A DNA stretch of 27,877 nt from positions 1 through 27,877 of the forward strand of contig PDHQ01000393.1 of NCBI GenBank assembly GCA_003339415.1, read 5' to 3'. The translations under genes were made by a program, and so were the position numbers. This DNA comes from Ophiocordyceps camponoti-saundersi (nom. inval.). Taxonomy: Eukaryota; Ascomycota; Sordariomycetes; Hypocreales; Ophiocordycipitaceae. The notes beneath the pieces are model-generated. The model was given only the letters and a program-made list of their open reading frames with translations. It was not told where the DNA came from and searched no databases. Positions within the stretch are counted from its first letter, which is position 1; each line of letters begins with the position of its first letter. This document shows, piece after piece, positions 12,035 to 21,109 of this stretch.

Positions 12035-12231
12035 TATAAGGGATTCGGGCTGCGCCCGAATAGCTAAGTTACGTAGGGGTGCTTAGTTAAGTCCGCGTGC
12101 ATAACGGGCGCGGGCTATATATAGACTATAACCCTAAGTACGTATACCGTATATACTTTAAAACCTCTTAAGTTATTCTATATTAATAGAGTTAGCTTCT
12201 TATAAATATTAAGGAGTGTAGGACCTTTATA
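12035..12231 (+). repeat. 3' LTR of the Gypsy element
   Basis: 197 bp, same length and ends as the 5' LTR at 5405-5601. It keeps words lost from the 5' copy, for example cgtgcataacggg (5' copy: cgtatataataag) and ttacgtag (5' copy: ttatatag). It is followed at once by AATAT, matching the five bases before the 5' LTR. Confidence 0.93.
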
Positions 12232-12596
12232 AATATATAATAATTATAAGCTATTTTAGCGGCTAAAAAGCTAAGAATAAACTAATTTAATAATAAAATA
12301 AAATTATAAAATAAGTTAATAAACTAATTTTTAAAGTTTTTACTAACTATTATTAAAATATATATTATAATTACTTAGAACTTAGATAAAATATATAATA
12401 AGGAATATAAGCACTTTTTACTTAGAATTAGTATAATTTTAAGTAATATTTATAATAATTAAGCTTTTTAATATAATAATTAACTTTATTAGTAAGCTAG
12501 TAATATTAAGTAAAAGGTTTTTCTTTAAGCTTTTAAGTTTTTTCTCTTTATAAGATAATATATACTTTAATATTTATAAAGTTATTAGTATAAAAA

Positions 12597-12634
<38 letters not shown>

Positions 12635-12640
12635 CTTTTT
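12232..12640 (+). repeat. R1 copy 1, 3' part (resumes after Gypsy)
   Basis: Continues the repeat interrupted at 5404. Shared landmarks with copies 2 and 3: ataattataagctattttag near 12240, taactaattttta near 12320, the gagaacttagataaaatatataata-like block near 12380, attagtataatttta near 12426, the tttttctt/ttaagttttt block near 12515, and a terminal (AT)n run at about 12597-12633. The (AT)n tail ends all three copies. Confidence 0.7.
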
Positions 12641-12769
12641 TAAAAAGAGTAATATTTCCTATTATATAAAAAAACTATAGCTATATTAAAGCTAGTATAA
12701 GTATATATTATATAAAAATAATAATTATAATTATAATTATAATTATATTAAAACTACTTTTTTTTATTT

Positions 12770-13375
12770 TTTTTATTTTTTTAATATAGTAGTTAAGCTT
12801 TTAGAAATATTAGTCTTTTATAAGTAAGGTATTTAGTTAGAATTTAGTAAAAGGTATAAGAATTTTATACTTTATCTATATAGCTAGGGTATAGTTTAAC
12901 CCTAATATAACTTTACTAAGAATAGTAACTCTGCTAAGCTTATAATAAATATAGTTAAGGGGTAATAAGAAAGTAAGTTATTAAAAACTAAGGGCCTTTT
13001 TATTATAATTATAAGCTACCTTAGTAGCTAAAAAGCTAAGGATTAATTTAATAATAAAATATAATTAGAAACTTAGTTAATTAGCTAATTTTAACACCTT
13101 CCCTTTATTAATATATATATTAGTTTTATTTAAAATTTAGATAAGATATATAATAAGAAATATAAATACCTTTAACTTAAAATTAGTATAATTTTAAATA
13201 AATAACTTTTAATAAATAAGCTTTATAAGTATAATATATTTAGCTTATAAGCTAGCTAATAATATTAATTAAATAGTTTTCTCTTAAGGTTTTTAGTTTT
13301 TTATCTTAATTAGATAGTTTATACTTAGATACTTAAAAAGTTACTAGTATTAAATAATATATATATATAATTTTT
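12770..13375 (+). repeat. R1 copy 2, uninterrupted
   Basis: The only R1 copy without a nested insertion, giving the family length as about 0.6 kb. The tRNA-like head lies at about 12770-12858 (agtagttaagctttt, then the decayed B box ttagttagaattta near 12833-12846), followed by the common body and an (AT)n end near 13352-13368. It is strongly RIP-mutated, with almost no CpA or TpG. No promoter other than the decayed pol III-type boxes is visible, and there is no coding frame. Confidence 0.65.
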
Positions 13376-14675
13376 TTTAAAAAATAAATAATATATTTTA
13401 TTTTACTTTATTAATATATATTTAGTTTTAGCTTTTAAAATATATACTTCTTACTTTTAATTATAAGTATATATATTATATACTTTAGTTTTTTCTATTA
13501 TAAATTTAAAGTTAATAATATTTTTATAAATAAGTAACTTAAAGTAAAAAATATATATAAAAGGTAAAAGAATATATTTACTAATATAAATACTATTAAT
13601 ATTAATAAAGTAAAAAAGTTATTAATATATTACTAAAAAGATTTTTTATATAATAACTTTTTAAAAGCTTATATTAGCTAGCTAATAAACTTTAATTAAC
13701 TATATAAATTATAAATATATTATTTTAAATATACTTATTATTAACTATAATTAGTATAAATTATTTAAGCTTTACTTATAATAAATATACTAAAAAGTAA
13801 ATAAAGTATTAAGTTATAAATTATTTTAAACTAATAACTATATATAATAATCCTCTTTTTAAAATATAATTAGTTTTTACTTAATAAATAATAAAAAGGG
13901 CCTTAAATTACTTTTTAACTTAAGTAATATAGCTATATAATACTTATAAATAAGTATTATAGCTAAAATAAAGTTAAATAAATAATTTTCCTAATATATT
14001 ATTATTAAAAGGCTTTTTATAAAATAGAGCTATAGGTAATATATACCTTATATAAGGTTTAAAATTAGTTAGTAAAAAAGTTATAGAAATTCACTTTTAG
14101 TTATTTTTAATAAACTTTTTTATTTTATTAAATATTAAAGCTTAGCTTATAAATTATATATAAATATCTATAAAATAAAGGAAAACTTACTCTATAAGTA
14201 TATATTTTTATTATATTAGTAATCTTAATTAAATAAGCTATAAATAGCAATTAGTTATTTAGTAACTAAAGTTACTAAAAACTAGTAACTTTTATTTTAA
14301 AAAATTTCTTACTAATTAAGAAAAAATAATTAAAAGATAAAAGTTTAATAATATTATAATAAAGAATTTACTCTATTTTATAGCCTTTTTAATTACTTAT
14401 TTACTACTACTATATATTTTTAAGTTTTAAAATAGTTTAACTTTTTTTTAACTAAATAAATATTATAACTAATTAATTTTAAACCCTAACCTTATATAAT
14501 AAAGCTTTATATAAAGTTTTATATTATTAAACTTTAATAAATACCTTATATAATAAAGTGCTATATAAGCTATTATATTTTTAAACCTTTTTATAAATTT
14601 AAACTTTAATATATAAGCTTACTTAAAGCTTTATATAGCTATATAACTATAAATTAATTTCTTTAGCGCTATTAT
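13376..14675. other. AT-rich RIP relic, unclassified
   Basis: About 1.3 kb of very AT-rich DNA with scarcely any CpA, TpG or CpG. A short local duplication around accttatataataaag occurs near 14488 and 14542. I looked for LINE ORF2 sequence continuing leftwards from copy B and found none. No gene or identifiable element is seen. Confidence 0.5.
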
Positions 14676-14696
14676 TTACTTATATATATATATATA

Positions 14697-16428
14697 ACGA
14701 ATTTCTTTAATATTATTACTACTAACCGCTTACCCGGTTCTAAGTCTCGATTACCTTAACTAGATATAAAAAACTAATTTAACTACGCGAGGCGCGGGGA
14801 TAACCGCGACTACCACGGCCGCGGCCACGGCCGCGGCTACGACTATAACTATAACTATAACTCGGAGTAATCGTTACCGGCTCCTACTCTTCCGTACTAG
14901 ACGCGGCACGGCCGCTATCCGGCGTTATAAAATTCTTATTATTAGAACGCTTATTAATAGAACTATCTTAAATAAGACCGGAAATCTCCTTATAAGGAGG
15001 CGGCGCGGTAGCGTTACGGGCGCCTATAGCGCTCTTAACGATAGCGGGAGCTTCCTTTACGGCGGGGGTAGGAGTAATATTAGGAGCGATAAATTCGTTA
15101 GCCTCTAACTCCAGCTTAAACTTAATAAGTACTAAGGCGGTAGAAATTCTAATAATAAGCGGAGGAGTAATAAAAATAAAGGGGCGGTTACGGAGTAATA
15201 ATATCCCTTATAATATTACCTTATTCTTAGCTATATAGCGAATATAGCGTAACTTATTTATTACCTAATTATAAAAGTTAATCGATTATATATAAAAGAT
15301 ATATTATTTCTAAATCTAAGCTATAATAGCTATAATAATTTAGTTAACGCTAGTTAAATTTTTAATTATTTTAATAATAAGATTTTTACTAAAAATAAAA
15401 GGTAATAAGCTTTAAAATAATATATAGCTAGTAGCCGCTTAAATAACTTAATTAATATAAAAGCTATTATAGCGTATAATAGCGTAAGCTTCCTTAACGC
15501 GCTAAATAATATTTTTCTACTACCTTTATTAATATAAAACTTACCTTAAATTTACTATATCTCCGAATTTAACTTACTAACTAAAAATTATAACTAAAGC
15601 CTAGCTTATAAGCTACCTTAACTATAGCGTAAATAGCTTTTATTATAATAGGATCGGAAATTAGCTTATACCTAATATAATTATTTATATATTTTATATA
15701 AAATATACTAAGCTAGTTTACTCTAACTATTAGTAAGCTTAGGCGCGTATTAAGGCCGAATATTTATTTTACTATACTTAATAGAGATTATTAAAGCTTA
15801 TAAGCGTATTAATATAACTAGCGTAAAATATATTATAAAGGTAATCTCTCTTAGCGGGTATTTTACTTCTAATATAAGTTAGCTATAAACTATATATATA
15901 CTTATAAGAGCTACTTATATAATTAATTTTATTAAGATTACTAATTTAATAATAGCTTACTTATACTAGTAAAAATAACCCCCCTTTTTTTATATACTTT
16001 TAAGCTTTAAATTACTAATTTATAAGAATAATTTCCTAATTAAGAAAGCTTCCTAATTAAGAAAGCTTTATAAAAAAGTATATATTTAAGTATATATTAT
16101 ATATATAAAGGGTATATAGCTATATATTAAGGGGTTAAGAGGTATATACTAGCTTATATAAGTAATATATACCGCTATTCTCCTTATCTTTCCTTATCTT
16201 ATTACTTTTTCCTTATCTTTTCCTTATATTATATAGTATTACTATAGCTAATAGCTACTTCTTTTATACGCGTTACGTATCTTACCCGGCCCCGAGCCGG
16301 CCGCGGTCTTACCGCGCTACGGGGGGTTTTACCTCCTACGGGAGGGTTTTTCCTACCCGACTTATTATTAAGGTTCTAGCAGCTCCTATAGCTACTAGCG
16401 TAATAATATAATAATAATAATATTATTA
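14697..16428 (+). mobile_element. LINE copy B, 5'-truncated, with 21-bp target duplication
   Basis: It matches, in plus orientation, the last ~1.7 kb of the full-length minus-strand LINE at 19305-26029, and ends in a mixed TAA/ATT tail at 16411-16428. The 21-bp word ttacttatata(ta)n occurs on both sides (14676-14696 and 16429-16449), as expected for target-primed reverse transcription. The 5' truncation removes all of ORF1 and ORF2, leaving the 3' region with its opposite-strand ORF. Shared 3' landmarks include the C-run with tatata near 15975-15995, tandem dyads near 16032-16065, the CTTATC tract near 16175-16225, and the ccggccccgagccgg block near 16285-16305. Confidence 0.88.
14779..15700 (-). 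pseudogene. Antisense RG-tail ORF of LINE copy B
   Basis: Minus-strand frame opposite to the LINE, ending in TAA at 14781-14779, the same place as in copy C (20991-20993). Read through TAA/TAG, it aligns with the copy C protein: KNIIQRVK near 15500, a FYxQxINF block, TPTPxVK, a PPPY motif near 14992, a GRAAS block, and a C-terminal SRSRGRGRGRG tail followed by PRAS. Copies B and C differ by many changes, some not explained by RIP, yet hold one frame and one stop, which argues that the frame was once translated and selected. The serine/tyrosine SYSYSYS run before the RG tail is specific to this copy. The start is not determinable and no product is possible now. Function unknown. Confidence 0.7.
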
Positions 16429-16449
16429 TTACTTATATATATATATATA

Positions 16450-16886
16450 TATTAAACCGCTCTTTTAATAGAATAGTTAAGTATTTAAAGATATTTATCT
16501 CTTATAAGTAAAGTAGTTAGTTTAAATCTAGTAAAGAGTATAAGTATTTCTTACCTTTAGTATATGCTTAGAGTATAGTCTAACCCCGATATAACTTTAG
16601 TTAGAGTAGTAACTTTACTAAGCTTATAATAAATATAGTTAAAATATAAGGTAATAATAAAATATATTATTAAAAGACTAGAGACCTTTTAATATTAATT
16701 ATAAGCTATTTTAGTAGTTAAAAAGCTAGAGAGTAAAGACTAATCTAATAATAAAGTATAATTATAAAATAATTAACTAATTTTTAAAATCTTTACTAAG
16801 TATTATTAATATATATATTAAGATTACTTATAACTTAAATAAGATATATAATAAAAAGTATAAATATATATATATATATTTTTAAC
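16450..16886 (+). repeat. R1 copy 3, 5' part
   Basis: It starts directly after the right target duplication of LINE B. The tRNA-like head (about 16456-16540) has the decayed A box aatagaatagttaag and B box gttagtttaaatcta. The body matches R1 copies 1 and 2 until about 16886, where LINE D interrupts it. It resumes at 18811. Confidence 0.65.
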
Positions 16887-18735
16887 TTTTATATATTTTA
16901 TAAATCCCGCGCTTATAGTAACGCGGATACGGACTACTTATTCTTATATTATAAGCGGACTCCGCTTTTTCCGTTACCTTATAGCGATAGCCTTAAGCCG
17001 CGCTTAAAGTAACTCTAAGGAGGAGGGTAATATTATATAAGTTAATCGTAACCGCGAAAATTTTTTACTTAAAATATAGCTTTACTTTAAATTATAATAA
17101 ACTTAGATTTAAAAGTTTACTATACTTTTTACCTTATTAGAAGCTAAAGCGAGTATTAGTAAGATTATTTTAAGGGACGCTTTAATCTTTATATAAATAA
17201 TTATCGAATAAGTAGCGGAGTCTAAGAGGGTCCGGGGAGGCGCCCCCCTTACTCCGACTCTATTAATTAATAATATTTCCTTAGCTATTATAGCCGCGGT
17301 TTCCTCTCTTTTCTATAGCTTTAGGGGGAGCGGAACTCTTTTAATATAAGCTATAATTATAGCTAAAGCGCTAAAAAAAACTATTAAAAAATAAGTTCCT
17401 AAATAATATAAATATTAGCTTATAATTTACTTTAATTTTATCGCTATTTTACTTTAAGTTTAAGGCTTTAAGGTAATTATAATAAATATTAATTACGGAT
17501 TTTATAAATAAGGCTAAGCCCTTATAGTAAGGAAATTACTTAATAATAATATTATAATAATATTTTAAAATACTATTTATAAGCTTTAGTTTAATTTAAA
17601 ATAGCTTTATATTATTTTTAGAGAAAAGATACGCTTAATTAGCGGAGGTTATACTCTTATTATAAAAAAAGTGCTAATATAAGCTTTATAGTAAGGTAAT
17701 AAGGAAGCTTTTTAGAAAAAGATTAAATTATTAAATAAAGTTTTAATAATATAATTATATATAAAAAAATATTATTTAAAAACTTAGCGGAGTTCCCTTA
17801 TAGTTACTATTAATAGCGTAATAAACGTAAACTAGATTTATAATAAAAATATAATAATATAAGCGGAGATTTTTAATATAAAACTTTATAAGCTAAAAGT
17901 CTAACTTTAGTAATATTTTAAATATTATTAGCTTAGATATATTACTAAATATTATATAATAAAGCTATAATATAGCTAATACTCCGCCTTTTTATATATA
18001 GAGGGTAAGTTAGCTTACTTTATAATATATAAAAAGAGATTATATTATTATCTTTTTTATTAGGGAACTTACTTTAAGTAAAGTTAACTTTACCTTAAGA
18101 TAAAAGTAGCGTAAGATTAGGCGAAAAATACTTATATTTCCTAACCTCGGAGATTTATAAATTAGAACTTCGTATATACTGCCCCTTTTCTCCTTTTAGC
18201 GCTAACCGAAATCTAATAATAGCTAGGGCGGAAACGCTAAAAAGTAAATATAATAGCTTCGCCTCTAACCCCTTTTCTAAACTTATTCGTAACTCCGCCG
18301 TAATAATTAAGCCGCTTTTTAAAATTAGCTATTATAAGCTCTATTATAAGCTAGTAAAACCTTTATATATTCCTTAATTATATTAATAAAGCTTTAATTA
18401 AATAAATTATTTAAAATATTATAATTAAATATAAAGATTTAGTTTATAATAATAATAACGTTTAGGAAGATAAATAGCTATATAAACTCCGTACTAAACC
18501 TAAACTACGTATACTCTTACTACCGCGAACTCCGCTCTAAAGGAAATATCGGCTTCTTAATTATTTATTATTACTAGACTTATTTAAAATATAGAGTACT
18601 AGGCGCGGACCTAATCCGGCCTTAAGCTAAGGTAACGCTTAAGGGGAGGGTTTTACTCTAAGTTCTCCGGTTTTTCCTACTCTTAGAATATATATAAGAT
18701 AGTTCTAAGCTATATTAAGTATACTAGCGTATAAA

Positions 18736-18810
<75 letters not shown>
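16887..18810 (+). mobile_element. LINE copy D, divergent and 5'-truncated, nested in R1
   Basis: About 1.9 kb lying exactly between two halves of an R1 repeat. The direct repeat taaatata(ta)n-tttta-ac flanks it (16861-16886 and 18811-18830, differing in TA number), a likely target duplication. Its 3' end resembles the LINE A/B/C end: ccggcc, ggggagggttttac, gtttttcctac, a tagc/ctagcg block, then a trinucleotide tail. The rest does not align well with copies B or C, so this is a related but separate subfamily. Several ctccgc/gcggag words suggest once GC-rich coding DNA, but no RT motif was recognised in the retained 3' portion. A plus-strand block at 18130-18330 is the least mutated part. Confidence 0.65.

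Positions 18811-18811
<1 letters not shown>
18735..18811. repeat. (TTA)n tail of LINE copy D
   Basis: About 25 TTA/TAT units directly after the LINE-D 3' end. On the element's sense strand the units read TTA, whereas copies A and C have TAA on theirs, so the tail may be built on a different template register or has been replaced. Confidence 0.9.
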
Positions 18812-18813
<2 letters not shown>

Positions 18814-18999
18814 ATATATATATATTTTACTTAATATTAGTATAATTTTAAAAAATTATAATAATTAGCTTTTTAATATTATAATTTTAGATTATAAGCT
18901 AGCTATTTATATTAAGTAAGGGGTTTTCCCTTAAGCACTTTAGTTTTTCCTCTTTATTAAAAAATATATACTTAGATACCTTTTAAGTTAATAGTATAA

Positions 19000-19035
<36 letters not shown>
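18811..19035 (+). repeat. R1 copy 3, 3' part
   Basis: Resumes the R1 body: attagtataatttta near 18836, the ttttcccttaagcacttt block near 18925, and a terminal (AT)n run at about 19003-19032, matching the ends of copies 1 and 2. Confidence 0.65.
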
Positions 19036-19037
<2 letters not shown>

Positions 19038-19289
19038 CTTATAATATACTTTTTAAGTAAAGTAAAGTAAACTTTATAATAAACTAATAATAGCTATAAT
19101 AATTAAGTAAAATAATAATACTATTAAGTTAAAATAAGCTATAATATATTATTAAAATACTTATATTACTAGCTGCTTAAGAATATAATATATATTAAAC
19201 ACGTGTTATAAATATAATAAATAATCTTTATATAAATAAAGTAAAAAGTAAAAAGTATATATAAAGTTAAATTAAACTTAAAATAATAT
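19036..19289. other. AT-rich spacer, nothing recognised
   Basis: About 250 bp of RIP-like DNA between R1 copy 3 and the left target duplication of LINE C. It contains acacgtgtt near 19199, an isolated CACGTG word. No gene or element seen. Confidence 0.5.
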
Positions 19290-19304
19290 AAATCTAAAAC
19301 TAAT
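19290..19304. repeat. Left target-site duplication of LINE C
   Basis: AAATCTAAAACTAAT, identical to 26031-26045; the preceding T also matches (16 bp if counted). The repeated word contains a retained C and flanks elements of opposite composition, so chance is unlikely. Confidence 0.9.
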
Positions 19305-19499
19305 TATTATTATTATTATAGTACTCTAGGGGCTATAGAAGTAGCTGCTAGAACCTCGGCAGTAAGTCGAGTAGGAAAAACCCTCCTAAAAGAGGTAAAA
19401 CCCCCCGCTATGTGGTAGGACCGCGTCCGGCTCGGGGCCGGGCTGGGCGCTCTGCGCGTACAAGGAAAGTGACCGTCGGTCACGGTGGTGCCATATAAC

Positions 19500-19762
19500 G
19501 TAAGGAAAGATAAGGAAAGATAGATAAGATAAGGAAAAGATAATAGTAGCGGCGGTACGTACTGCCTGCACGTGCCGGTACGTACCTCCCCGGCCTCCAG
19601 GTACGTACTACTCGACCCTCAGGTACGTAGCTACGTACCTCTTCTACGCACGGTACGTACCTAGGTACGTACCCCTTTTTCAAGCCTTCCTAATCGGGAA
19701 GCCTTCCTAATTAGGAAGTTAGTCTTTACAAATTAGTAACTCAAGGCCCGAGGGTATATAAA
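19500..19762 (+). promoter_or_regulatory. Promoter-like block for the antisense ORF of LINE C
   Basis: Reading towards the antisense ORF: (i) a purine tract with about five GATA words at 19507-19543; (ii) seven or so copies of the palindrome GTACGTAC or half of it at 19554-19674; (iii) two 16-bp palindromes, CTTCCTAATCGGGAAG at 19686-19701 (one mismatch pair) and CTTCCTAATTAGGAAG at 19703-19718; (iv) TATATAAA at 19755-19762. The GATA/CTTATC tract, the dyads and the TATA word recur in copies A (2300-2570) and B (15980-16230), and GTATATAC there corresponds to RIP-altered GTACGTAC. The same sequences lie near the LINE 3' end, so a role in LINE RNA recognition is an alternative. Confidence 0.55.
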
Positions 19763-19849
19763 GGAGGGGGGGGTCGCTCCTACCGGCATAGGCGGGCCGT
19801 CGTCGTCTCGTTATTTCTTTAGCAATTTCAACTATATAAGTAATCCTTA

Positions 19850-20993
19850 GCCCGCGTAACTAGTCCGTGGCTAACCCGTGCCGGAGCAGAATACCCGCTA
19901 AACCCGACTTTCCTCGACCGGTGTCTTGCGCGGGGTATATTAGTGCGCTCATTAGCTCTAGGGACCTTTATTAGGTATAAAGAAGTAAGTACTCGGCCCC
20001 GGCGTGCGTCCGTATCTGCTAATAACCGGGGCAGACTATCTAAGCGCGGCCTGCGTTAAATACGCGAATAATCGCACTAGGTGCTAGCCGATTAACGATC
20101 CCGCTATAGCCGAGGCCGTTCGCGCCACGGTCAAGGTCGCCCGCTAGCCGGGCTTCGATCGTAACGCCTAAATAGTAAGTAATGTCGGGGTCGTATCGGG
20201 TCCGTAGTAAGTCCTATACTAACGAGCGTAGTGGAAAAATATAATTCAGCGCGTTAAAAAGATACGCGCTATCGCGCGTCGTGATAGCACTCGCGCTAAT
20301 CGAGTCGTGCAGGCGGCCGCCGGCCGCGTACCGCTTTAAGGCCTACTACCTCCCGCTATCGGGGAGGACCCTATTATCGAGGCGACCGAAGGTCTAACCG
20401 GCGCCGACCGACTTATCGCTGCCATATCGGCCTAGACACGGGAGCAGCATATCTTCTATACGCAGGCAATTAACTTTTTTAAGCAGTCGACCGAGGAGCT
20501 GCGCCGTATCCGCCGCGCCGCCGAGAATAACGCGCGCTCGTAGGGGAGCCCGTCTCCTGCTAATCGTCCTCCTATCCTCTATACTCCGCCTCCTATCACT
20601 AGTTCCGCTTCCGCCCCGGTACCTATCGAATCCGAGTCCGAGTCCGAGTCGGAGGCCGACGAGCCTAGCGAGCCCGAGACTACTCCTACCCCGAGCGTTA
20701 AGGTTACCCCCGCCGCCGGGGAGGATACTACTAGCGTCCGTGCCGAGACCGCGCCGCCTCCTTATAAGGAGATCTCTAGTCCTATTCAAGATAGTCCGGT
20801 TAATAATATATCTAGTAACGAAAACTATACTACGCCGGTTAGCGACCGTGCCGCGTCCGGTAGGGAGGAGGAGCTAGCGGTGGAGGAGGAGCAGGCGGCT
20901 CTAGTTCGCGCTTATAGTCGTAGTCGAGGTCGGGGCCGCGGCCGAGGCCGCGGCCGTGGTAGGCGCGGTCAGTCCCGCGCTTCGCGCGGTTAA
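19850..20993 (+). pseudogene. Antisense ORF in LINE C 3' region, RG-rich tail protein (RIP-broken)
   Basis: One plus-strand frame, opposite to ORF1/ORF2, stays readable for about 350 codons to TAA at 20991-20993. Its internal stops are TAG/TAA, but TGA is scarce in RIP DNA anyway. Order: a Cys-containing N-terminal part (CVKYANNRTRC near 20055-20090), a charged helical part (KNIIQRVKK near 20230; FYTQAINFFKQ and RRIRRAAENNA near 20450-20540), a Pro/Ser-rich linker, an acidic ESESESESEADE stretch near 20629-20665, PPPY near 20755, and a basic SRSRGRGRGRG tail near 20920-20970. RG tails commonly bind RNA and PPxY motifs bind WW domains such as those of Rsp5-type ligases; both are inferences here. 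The frame is conserved in LINE B. The start codon is not identifiable. I do not recognise the family; a Gag-like or captured host protein is possible. Confidence 0.7.
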
Positions 20994-21109
20994 GTTAATA
21001 CCTTATATATAGTTAAGATAGTCTAGCTCCGGGGCCGGGTAAGCGGCTAGTAGGATAAATAATAAGGTTATCGCCGTAGAGCGGCCTTTATATATTCGTT
21101 ACGGGGCCG

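Larger units (their letters stand above)
5405..12231 (+). mobile_element. Full-length Ty3/Gypsy LTR retrotransposon, RIP-inactivated
   Basis: Two 197-bp direct LTRs bound an internal region of about 6.4 kb with gag then pol (RT, RNase H, integrase) on the plus strand; integrase after RT is the Ty3/Gypsy order. The 5-bp words at 5400-5404 and 12232-12236 are both AATAT, a target-site duplication, which shows a single intact insertion event. The LTR ends are TA...TA, as expected if canonical TG...CA was hit by RIP. The element sits inside repeat R1, whose two halves rejoin across it. All reading frames are riddled with TAA/TAG and key residues are changed, so it cannot be autonomous. Confidence 0.95.

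Noticed and set aside
14478..14492. Telomere-like aaaccctaacc
   Set aside because: Only about one and a half CCCTAA units, expected by chance in this composition.
19386..19683. Two short minus-strand ORFs (61 and 67 codons), one with YVP repeats
   Set aside because: The repeated peptide comes from translating the GTACGTAC palindrome array; no coding signature otherwise.
19320..19930. Possible LTR starting TGTGGTAGG with an internal TATA box
   Set aside because: The 15-bp target duplication and (TAA)n tail place this segment inside the LINE; no second direct copy exists downstream as an LTR pair would require.
20394..20789. 131-codon minus-strand ORF
   Set aside because: Low-complexity Arg/Gly/Leu product opposite the better supported plus-strand RG-tail frame, which is conserved in LINE B.
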